Source of the DNA: Moniliophthora roreri | Taxonomy: Eukaryota > Basidiomycota > Agaricomycetes > Agaricales > Marasmiaceae | Direction of reading: 5' to 3' | Assembly (NCBI GenBank): GCA_001466705.2 | Contig: LATX02000179.1 | Span: 496,001 to 560,000 of the forward strand | DNA: 64,000 nucleotides | In this document: positions 56,177-64,000 of the stretch, in pieces | Position numbering within the stretch: the stretch's first letter is position 1 | How the letters are laid out: every line of letters starts with the position of its first letter | Notes under the pieces: model-generated | Database searches by the model: none | Seen by the model: the letters and a program-made list of their open reading frames with translations, nothing else | Told to the model about the DNA's origin: nothing | Translations under genes and position numbers: made by a program

Positions 56177-59100
56177 TCAGTGTTTCTTTATATAGTCTTT
56201 GAGAAGGTCTAGACAGTTCATCATTCCTTCCATTCGGATCCACCGGTTGTGAGATGAGTCATAACCAGTATATGACACGAGGAATTCCCGTGGTCGTTTC
56301 TTCGGCCTATGCCCTACTACCGCTTCTACTTCATATTCTTCGAACCCTTCAATGAGATCTGGGGGAGGTTCTGTAAAACTTGGTCCGTGGGCCTCGGTTT
56401 GTTTGAATGGCGATAACAAGGCTGCATGGAAAACAGAGTGGATTTTCCATTGATGAGGCAGGTCTAGCCTGTACATTACAGGCCCGAGTACCTTGAGAAC
56501 TTTAAACGGCCCTTCTCTTTTCAGGGCTAGCTTCTTTGATGGATATCCCATGGCCAGATTCTTCGCCTCTAGCCAGACCTTCTGTCCTTCTTCGAATACA
56601 TCCAGCTTTTGCTTCTCTCTTCGTATCATCTGTTGCCTTGCCAGCTCTAACAGACTTGCCGTCTCTTCTCTCACTCTTTTTAGTTCCTGAAGTCGTTCTT
56701 CTACCGATGGAATCGTTGTTCTTTCGAATACCATTGGGAGGGGACGAGGGTGGTATCCCATCATCATAAAGAATGGGGATTTCTTGAGAACCGAGTGAGT
56801 TCGGTTGTTGTGGGCGAATTCTGCCAAAGGGAGGTATTCCTTCCATCGAGTCTGTTCTTTCGCGCAGAACGCTCTGAGGTAAACTTCGACTTCTTGATTT
56901 ACTCGTTCTGTTTCTCCATCTGTCTGTGGGTGGAAGGCTGTGCTCATAGAGTGTTTGATAGACAGTTGTCTTCCCATCTCTTGAAACACTTCAGCAGCAA
57001 ATCGAGGGTCTCGATCGGATATGATTCGGTCCGGCAACCCGAACCTTTTATACAAATGTTGAATCAGCATTTCTGCAATCTTGGTGGCATCCGTCGTCTT
57101 GGTGCATGGAGTAAAAATTACCCCCTTCGTAGACGAGTGGTCCACCACTACTAGAATAGAATCTAATCCGTCACATTCGGGTAGGTCGGTGATGAGATCC
57201 ATAGTGCAGACCTGAAAGGGGAAGGAGTTCGGTGTTACTTGTAGCGGTTGAATGGGGGTTCGCATGGGATGGGTGTTGATTTTGGACTGCTGGCATGTTA
57301 CGCAGCCGTCCACGAAACTTCTGATGAATTTAGCCATTCCAGGCCACCAAAAGTCTCTTTGCACTTGTTCTATCGTGTTCCATTGTCCTGGATGCCCTAC
57401 TCTGGGGGTCTTGTGAATGGATTTCACTATCCGTTGGCGGAGATCAACGTTGTTCGGTACATAGACACGATTCTGAAAGAAGAGCAGATCGCCTTCGATC
57501 CTCCAGTCCGTCAACGTGGACTTGATTGGCGGCATGCCCTGGTGTAATAATTGTTCCAGAGCCGATTTATGAAAATTGTCCGGGCCCAACTGCTCCGCTA
57601 TTTCGTCTTTCAGACCCAAATCGATTCCTTTGATGAAGATTCGGTCTGGTAGAACGACAATGTCTTCATTATCACTGTCAACATCATCCTGTTCATTACT
57701 CCGCCACGATAGGGCGTCTGCTTGGGTGATGGATTTCCCAGGGACATGTATTAGTCCTAGGTCGAATTCTGACAGGAAAAGACTCCATCTTGCTTGTCGC
57801 CTATTCAGTTTCTGCGCAGTTCGGAAGTACGTTAGGTTCTTGTGATCTGAGAGAACCACGACTTTGAACTTTCCTCCCATCAGATAATGTCGCCATTCCA
57901 TGAGTGCTCTATAGATTGCGAGAAGTTCGCGATCATAGATCTCGTAGTTCCTTTCGGTGGGGGAAAATGATTTAGACAGGTAACCACATGGATGCCATTC
58001 TCCATCCGCTCCTTTTTGTTTAAGAACGGCACCCGTTGCCCATTTCGAAGCATCTGCTTCTATGATGAAGGGTTTGTCGATATCTGGCATGACCAATATC
58101 GGTTCGGAGAGGAATTTCGTTTTTAGAAGGTCGAAAGCCAATTGACATTGCATGGTCCAGTCGAACTTTCGATTCTTCTGTAATAGGTCGTTCAACGGTC
58201 TTGTTAGATGCGCATATTTCCCGATGAACTTCCTGTAGAAATTCCCAAATCCTAAGAACGCACGAACTCCTTTTATGGTCTGAGGGGGTTCCCATTCGGC
58301 TATCCCCGCCAGTTTTACTGGGTCCATAGTGATATATCCAGGTCTGATAACCATTCCCAGGAATACTACTTCTGTTACGTCAAACTCGCACTTCTTTGGT
58401 TTGAGAAATAAATCGTGTTCCTTGAGGCGGCGCATTAATCGTTCCATACGTTCTCTGTGCTCCTTTTGGTCCTTGGAGAAGATGAGGATGTCGTCCATGT
58501 ATACCACACACCATCCTTCATCTATGAAGTCGGAGAGGATGTCGTTCATGAAAGCCTGGAAGGTCGCTGGAGAATTACTTAGTCCAAAGAACATTACAGT
58601 TGGTTCGAAAAGTCCTCTGTTTGTCTTGAAAGTGGCCTTCCATTGATCTCCGTCTTTTATCCTGACGTTATTGTACCCATTTCGAAGATCGAGCTTTGTG
58701 AATATTGTTGCTCCTTTGAGTTTATTGAGAAGTTCTGAGATCAGGGGTAAGGGGTATGCGTTCTTCACGGTTCCTTTGTTGAGTTCCCTATAATCCTGTG
58801 TGGGCCTCAACGCTCCTTTCTCCTTCTTGGCTACAAAGAAGAAGGGGGAAGCCATCGGAGATTTCGATTTACGAATATATCCTTTCCGTAAGTTTTCTTC
58901 GAGAAACTTGTCCTGTTCTTCCTGTTCTACCGGGCTCAATGGGTATAATTTGCAATTCCTCGGAACGAAATCTGATTTGAGATCGATCGTGTGGTCGTAT
59001 GTTTGAGTTGGTGGGAATCGTTCTGCCTTTCCTTTTTCAAAGCGATCTCGATATCCTATCAGGTAGTTGGGGATGAGTTCCTCTATTTCCTTTTTAACCG

Positions 59101-59638
59101 TTTGATGTTGATGAGCCATCTCTTGTGATGCCGTAGTCTTGGCTCCTATGAGGACCTCTGGTTCTAGACTATCCAAGACCCCTTTGAACCTTTTGATCTG
59201 AATCCTTCACCGAGGTTGGAACTGGATCTCCCCCATTTCCCAATTGATAGTGGGGTTGTGATGCCTCAACCACGGAAGCCCCAAGATCATTTCTTCATCT
59301 CCTATGCCAGAGATCATGAAGTTTTCTCAAAACTCTTTTCCGGCTATTTGAAACTCCAATTCCACAACATGCGTTATCCATGCCGTTTTGTTGGCCGTCC
59401 CGTCTACATTGAAAACTCGGATCTTCTCCGGTAATTGGATCCACCTCTTCCCTAACGTTCTGGCAAGTCCCGTACTTATGAATCTTCCTCCTGCTCCTGA
59501 ATCTAACAGAGCTTTTGTTTCGATGTTTTGTGTTCCCACTTTGTACTGGAGAGGAATGTGCATAGAATTTCAATCCATTTTAGCTAGTACAAAGTGTGAA
59601 ATAGTTATTGGCGGTGGAGCCATCGTCCTCATTCGCCG
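56177..59638 (-). pseudogene. Pol of element C; intact from 59176 onward, three stops in protease
   Basis: Protease begins after gag (HIPLQYKV, KALLDSGAGGRFI, MILGLPWLRHHNP) with TGA at 59570-59572, 59327-59329 and 59208-59210, each where Arg is expected. From 59176 to 56177 the frame is open for 999 codons: RT ([25 protein letters not shown]), RNase H ([32 protein letters not shown]), integrase (GHPGQWNTIEQVQRDFWWPG, CTMDLITDLPE, ISDRDPRFAAEVF, TERVNQEVEVYLRAF) and chromodomain (REFLVSYTGYDSSHNRW). All catalytic acids of RT and integrase are present. Three single-base changes separate it from a complete gene. Confidence 0.92.
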
Positions 59639-59640
59639 GT

Positions 59641-61020
59641 TTAAAAACCCTCTTGCTCCATTAAGTCAATGAGAAAGTCCTTGTCTTCCTTCGGTTGCTC
59701 GTTTACCAGAGCCCTGATTTTAGCGAACCTCTCTTCTCTCGTAAGCTTCTTTGGCTCTTCCTGCTTTCGTTCGTCCTTCTTCGGTGCATCCGGACAGTCC
59801 CTGATGCGATGTCCCGGTTTTCCACATCTGAAACACAATCCCTTCGACATGTATTCCTTCCGATCAATTTCAGTGATCTGCTTGATGGCGACGTCTTCTT
59901 TCTTCCTAAAGTTCCTCTGCGGCTTCCTTCCTCCGTGTTCTTCATCCCACGTCTTTCCGTATTCTAATGCTTGCTTGTAACTCTCGTCGAACAAGATTGC
60001 GGCGTCCATCCAGTCCTTGATTGTGGTAGGGGCACCTTCCGGCCTTGTCATAATTTTGAGAGCCAGACTTCGGGGTAACCCTCTTTTGAATGCTACGATT
60101 TGTGCTGCGTCGTTGTATCCGGTTTGTTTCGCCAAGTAGGTGAACTGATAAGTGTATTCATTGGCTCTCTCCTTCATCCTCAGATCTTTGAGTTCAAGTT
60201 GTGCTTTTAGAGCAGGATCAAGGGGTTCGAAGGAGGTCCTAAAGTCGTCTAAGAACTCCGTCCAGGTGACCTTTTCGGCATTTGTATCATATGCGAGCAG
60301 TAGGTCAGTTTTATCGTTCTTCCAGAATTCTCCGGGTCCATCCGTGATATATGAAAGGAGAAATAGCTTCTTCATCCTATCGTCGGGGAACGCCTTTGGA
60401 TTGAGCGCTACATAAATCAAAACTTCTCGTAGGAACTTCTTTGCGTCCTTTTGCGCTCCTGTAAAGGCTCTTGGGAGCGCTGCTTTTACTTCCTTCACCG
60501 CCGACACCACTTGTACCAGCATTGCGGAACCTATGACAGCTTCTTCAACTTCCGGTTCCTCTCTCTTGGGTCTACTCCCAGACGGTTTCTTGTCTTTGGC
60601 CATTGCTTCAGTCTGTATCTTTGGTGATCGGGGGCTGTTCTTTAGTCCTATTAGTAGTCGTTGAAACGGATCTAGCTCCTCCTGAGATTCGGTAAAGATA
60701 TTCGATGTATCCGAGTCTGAGGGCTTCGGTGTATTTGACGAGGACTCTTCTTCGTGTTCAATCGTCTTCGATCCAGTCGGAGTGAATGACGGGGTCGAGA
60801 TTCTCCTTGTTCCTGGGTTTTCGACTGGTGTCTCTGTCAGTGGCTGACTCGTTAGCGATGGCGATTGCAAGGGGGTCAATAGCTCTCTGCGGGACGCTTG
60901 GGTTAATGGTGGGATCGCTCGTCCACCAGGATTCGATATGGATTGGGTTAGTTGCCCACACCGGCGCGCTTCCGCTTCGGCTATGTCTTGTTCCAACTGT
61001 TTCTCTGTCCGTGGCGGCGT
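59641..61020 (-). CDS. Gag of element C
   Basis: An open frame ends LMEQEGF then TAA. The homologue in A starts with ATG, but the matching codon here is ACG (61020-61018) and no in-frame ATG follows for about 150 codons, so initiation is at a non-AUG codon or the start is lost. The core has PRAFTGAQKDAKKFLREVLI, MKERANEYTYQFTYLAKQTG and the knuckle CFRCGKPGHRIRDC. A strongly charged segment follows the knuckle. Length would be 459 aa. Confidence 0.8.
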   Translation of the reverse strand, partial: TPPRTEKQLEQDIAEAEARRCGQLTQSISNPGGRAIPPLTQASRRELLTPLQSPSLTSQPLTETPVENPGTRRISTPSFTPTGSKTIEHEEESSSNTPKPSDSDTSNIFTESQEELDPFQRLLIGLKNSPRSPKIQTEAMAKDKKPSGSRPKREEPEVEEAVIGSAMLVQVVSAVKEVKAALPRAFTGAQKDAKKFLREVLIYVALNPKAFPDDRMKKLFLLSYITDGPGEFWKNDKTDLLLAYDTNAEKVTWTEFLDDFRTSFEPLDPALKAQLELKDLRMKERANEYTYQFTYLAKQTGYNDAAQIVAFKRGLPRSLALKIMTRPEGAPTTIKDWMDAAILFDESYKQALEYGKTWDEEHGGRKPQRNFRKKEDVAIKQITEIDRKEYMSKGLCFRCGKPGHRIRDCPDAPKKDERKQEEPKKLTREERFAKIRALVNEQPKEDKDFLIDLMEQEGF

Positions 61021-61067
61021 CTTGTCGTTTCCTAGTGATGCCTAAACCTGGATAGGTCGGCAATCGA

Positions 61068-61079
61068 TCAGCTTGACCT
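61068..61079 (-). promoter_or_regulatory. Primer-binding site of C, complementary to its LTR
   Basis: On the minus strand this reads AGGTCAAGCTGA, two bases inside the 5' LTR. Its exact complement TCAGCTTGACCT lies in the LTR at 61237-61248 (minus), 32 nt after TATTTAAAT. Confidence 0.75.
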
Positions 61080-61081
61080 TG

Positions 61082-61485
61082 TGTTACGTTACTTGCGCAG
61101 CAACGTCGACTCAACTACTTTAACGAAGTTCGTCCTTCGTCTCAAGCAGTTTACAAGTTCAAGTTTAAGTTCATTCAGCGGTTGCTGAAGTTCAGAGATC
61201 CTTCAATACTGGCGTTGACACAAGTGTAGATTAACCAGGTCAAGCTGAAGACTTAGAGCCTCAGCCTGAGCATTTAAATACGTTACAACAGAGTAAGTAC
61301 TAACTATATACGTATAGCCGACGAACTCGGTGATTGTCCAATATTTCCCAAAGCTATCAGGGTATGAGTAATAAGTACAAAGGATAAGCGAAATGGGGAC
61401 TGGAAAGGTGTATGAGTCTGATGACAAGGGGAAGCATATGTAGTATTACAGAGAAGAAGGAAGTGAAAAGAGAAAGTTCGTAACA
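61082..61485 (-). repeat. 5' LTR of element C
   Basis: 404 bp. Eight differences from 54280-54683: five transitions at CpG, two other transitions and one transversion. Confidence 0.92.
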
Positions 61486-62431
61486 CATTCTCTCCAATTT
61501 CATGGAAGAAGGGTGGTGTGTTGTATACATGAACAACATACTCATTTTCTCAAAAGATCAGAAAGAACATCAGGAACGTACTAGAAGGCTCATGCAATGG
61601 ATTCAAGACTATGACCTGTACCTAAAACTAGAAAAATGCAAATTTGATATTAGCAAAGTCATCTTCTTAGGGATGGTCATATGAATCACAATGGACCCAG
61701 TAAAATTAGCAGAGATATCGGAATGGGCACTGCCACAGACTGTCAAAGGGATCCACACATTCTTAGGTTTCGGAAACTTCTACTGAAAATTCATTGGAAA
61801 GTATTCCAACATTGCAAGGCCTCTGAATGACCTTACCAAGAAAGGACAGAAGTTTAAATAGACACAGCAATGTCAGATAGCATTTGACCTTCTCAAAAGG
61901 AAGTTTCTGTCTGAACTGGTGCTACAGATCCTGGACCCAGATAAGCCCTTTCTGAAAGAAGCAGATGTGTCAAAATAGGCTACAGGTGGGGTATTACATC
62001 AACAGGACAGTAATAGAGAATGGCACCCATGTGGATACCTGTCAAAATCCTTCACACCTGCAGAACAAAATTATGAAATTTATGACAGAGAACCCCTTGT
62101 GATTGTGTGAGCTCTCACAGAGTGGCAACACTACCTCATGGGTGGAAAACACAAGGTTGTGGTGCTTTCAGATCACAAGAATCTCACATACTTCCATACC
62201 CCACAGAAGCTTAACAGATAACAGGCCCAATAGAGCCTATTCTTATCAGAATTTGACCTGGCATTACTTCATGTACCAGAAAGACAAATGATGCAGGCAG
62301 ACACCTTATCTTGACATGCAAATGAAGAAGGATAGGAAGATGACAATAATGACAATGTTATTATACTACCTGAACACTTGTTTGTTAAAGGAATCAATCT
62401 GGAGTTGACAAAGGACATTGCTGATAGATTG
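61486..62431 (+). pseudogene. RT to RNase H segment of element A after insertion C
   Basis: It begins CATTC, the second copy of C's target, and continues A's RT with [17 protein letters not shown], then FLGMVI, a broken RNase H ([25 protein letters not shown]) and a linker (LFVKGINLELTKDI). Many TGA/TAG stops. The last codons precede GATTG and the LTR of element D. Confidence 0.85.
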
Positions 62432-62786
62432 TGTTACAATTTTCCTACCATACCTCCAATGGATACATCTGACTACCCCCTCATATGATCTTTTCTATTG
62501 CCTTTCTATTGACTTCTATTCTCTTTCTCAGTTGATCATGTGCTTCTTTCTTCTCTCTCTTTGAACTTGCTAGATAGGGATAGTAATACTTTGATGTGTA
62601 TTTATACAAGAGGAGCATTATAGTAGCCCTTCAGCTTGATCTGGTTAATCAATTACTTGTGTCTAGCATCAATTGAAGGAACTCTGACTCTTAGAAACCT
62701 CTGAGTGAACTCAAACTTGATCTTAGTGTAGCATCACTAGCTCTATGGTGCTGAAGTGAGTACATTGCTGCACAAGTAATGTAACA
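62432..62786 (+). repeat. 5' LTR of element D
   Basis: 355 bp, beginning TGTTACAATTTT and ending AAGTAATGTAACA. TATTTATA at about 62599 is followed 32 nt later by TCAGCTTGATCT (62631-62642), one mismatch from the complement of the primer site at 62789-62800. Confidence 0.85.
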
Positions 62787-62868
62787 CAAGGTCAAGCTGA
62801 TCAATTGCCAACCTATTGAGGTTTAGGCATCACCTACTCAAAGGACAAGATGTTATTAAAGTGAATGA

Positions 62869-64000
62869 CCCTGGTAACACAGGAACAACAGATAGAACGT
62901 GACATTACCAAAGCAGAGGAACAACAGCATACTTTATGAGACCAGTTGATATTGAATGTTGGTGGACAAGCAGCCCTACCATTAACCAGGCAATCCTGCA
63001 GAGAGCTTCTGACCCTCTCACCAAAGCAATTGCAACAGAAGCCACTTCAAGAAGAGACACAGCCCAACAAACCAGAAACAAAGAGAACTTGAACCCCAGA
63101 ATCCACAGCACATGGTTTAAACAAAGCAGGTTCCAAAGACACATTATCTCTCTTAATATTGAAGAAAGAAGAATTATCAACATTAGATATCTCCTTCAGG
63201 TTGCCCAAAGAACCAGATCCATTCCAGAAACTTCTCAAAGCATTGAAGAACAGTTCCAGGTCAAAGTTACCAAAACCACTAATGTAGATGTCCAAAGAAA
63301 AGAAGCTGCAGGGAGCAGACTGAAGCCTGAGCCTCAGCTGGAAGAAACCACCATCAGATTGACTATGCCAGTACAAGTAGTCTCTGAAGACAAAGAAAGT
63401 AAGGCCACATTACCCATGCTCTTCACAGGAGAATGGAAGAATACAAAGAAGTTCCTGTTGGAAGTACAGTTGTATATTGCACTGAATCCAAAAGCATTCA
63501 AAAACAATAGGTTGAAGGAGTTATTCCTGCTTTCCTACATGCAGGGATGACCAGGACAGTTTTGAAAGAACAAGAAGATGGATCTACTTCTAGCAGATGA
63601 AGATCCATCTAAAGCACCCAAATGGAAGGATTTCATCAAAGAATTCAAACTGTCATTTGAACCCCTTGACACTGAACTTGATGCTCAGATGAAACTTTGA
63701 GATTTGAAAATGAAGGAATGCACCAACAGATACACTTATCAGTTTCAGTACTTGGCTGACCAGACAGGGTACAACAACACAGCTCAGATAGAAGCCTTTA
63801 AACAAGGATTATCATGGTGCCTCATGATGAAAATCATAACAAGACCAGAAGAGAAACCCAAAGGCATAAAAGATTGGATGAATGTGGCTATCCTCTTTGA
63901 TGAAACTTGGAAGCAGGCACAACAGTATGGCAAAACATGAGATGAAGATAACAGAAAGATGCAGCATTCCTTCCAAAAGAAGGAAGGAATTTCAGTAAAG
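62869..64000 (+). pseudogene. gag of element D (broken, incomplete)
   Basis: The gag opening TQEQQIERDITKAEEQQ is followed by a TGA. The core LFTGEWKNTKKFLLEVQLYI and MKMKECTNRYTYQFQYLADQ sit in frames broken by stops (63547, 63697, 63938) and at least one frameshift near 63280. The zinc knuckle and pol lie beyond the window. Confidence 0.75.

Larger units (their letters stand above)
54280..61485 (-). mobile_element. Complete Ty3/Gypsy chromovirus C with ORF3
   Basis: 7206 bp, on the minus strand, with 404-bp LTRs (54280-54683 and 61082-61485; 8 differences by eye), flanked by CATTC at 54275-54279 and 61486-61490. Order from its 5' end: LTR, primer site 61068-61079, gag, pol, ORF3, polypurine tract (read on the minus strand as GTTGGGGGGGTAA, 54684-54696), LTR. 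Its pol polyprotein from late protease to chromodomain is uninterrupted. It sits in the RT of element A. Confidence 0.93.
43658..62431 (+). mobile_element. Old Ty3/Gypsy element A, split by insertions B and C and cut by D
   Basis: LTR, primer site, gag, protease and the start of reverse transcriptase run from 43658 to 46290. Reading resumes at 53934-54279 and again at 61486-62431. Removing B and C (each with one copy of its 5-bp duplication) joins the RT segment MNDIL to [12 protein letters not shown] without a gap. The element ends inside the region after RNase H, where element D begins. It is strongly CpG-depleted, full of stops, and its RT active site reads YMNN instead of YMDD. Confidence 0.88.
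62432..64000 (+). mobile_element. Ty3/Gypsy element D, 5' part
   Basis: An LTR followed by primer site and gag, running off the window. It is inserted in element A after GATTG (62427-62431), the expected target duplication, whose partner should lie beyond 64000. Sequence style and gag resemble element A more than B or C. Confidence 0.82.

Noticed and set aside
59628..59646. TTTAAAC at the gag end of C as a coronavirus-type slippery site
   Set aside because: The heptamer is not in the required phase with the gag frame. GGGTTTT is in phase.
1..64000. CRISPR arrays, rRNA, tRNA genes and bacterial-type operons
   Set aside because: None seen by eye. The window is eukaryotic with spliceosomal introns. 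A tRNAscan run would settle tRNAs.

Overview
The window looks like a piece of a basidiomycete (Agaricomycetes-type) fungal genome. Genes carry many short spliceosomal introns (about 45-75 nt, GT..AG), intergenic gaps are short, and the transposons are Ty3/Gypsy chromoviruses of fungal type. I cannot name the species. Exon maps below were built by eye from splice signals and protein-family continuity. For every multi-exon model the summed exon length is a multiple of three.

Layout. (1) 1-5370: repeat territory. It holds the 3' part of an internally deleted Gypsy element (R1, 1-2883, ending in an LTR), an LTR fragment (about 4240-4464), a 16-bp minisatellite and gene-free, CpG-poor DNA. (2) 5371-40175: a compact island of 13 genes. 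In order: FG nucleoporin (-), tandem dual-specificity phosphatase with a dead second domain (-), YME2 (+), CWC15 (-), two unrecognised genes head to head (-/+), a DUF3445 heme N-demethylase-like protein (+), 3-hydroxyisobutyrate dehydrogenase (+), an atypical SDR (+), RNA 3'-phosphate cyclase (-), a RecQ-like protein with all helicase motifs degraded (-), a PhoD-like phosphatase (+), a PKA-type kinase (-), a cytochrome b561 protein (+) and a Gea/GBF1 Arf-GEF (-). These are mostly housekeeping functions (nuclear pore, mitochondrion, splicing, RNA repair, cAMP signalling, Golgi traffic) and show no pathway clustering. Several neighbours share short divergent promoters. (3) 40176-43657: gene-free DNA with a 985-bp TA-flanked inverted-repeat element and a possible Copia scrap. 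(4) 43658-64000: a nest of Gypsy elements. An old copy A is interrupted by a complete copy B (+, 46291-53933, target duplication GGGTA), by a complete copy C (-, 54280-61485, target duplication CATTC) and by a third element D (from 62432, leaving the window).

What stands out. The Gypsy family carries an extra 3' gene after pol (ORF3), present in copies R1, B and C. It has a conserved N-terminal domain and a pair of CCHC zinc knuckles, and it is overlapped in the +1 frame by a second long reading frame with its own similar protein. All LTRs place a 12-nt sequence 31-33 nt after a TATA-like box, and that 12-mer is the exact complement of the primer-binding site just inside the 5' LTR. This is the signature of Tf1-style self-priming. 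Decay of the copies is dominated by CpG transitions, including CGA-to-TGA stops.
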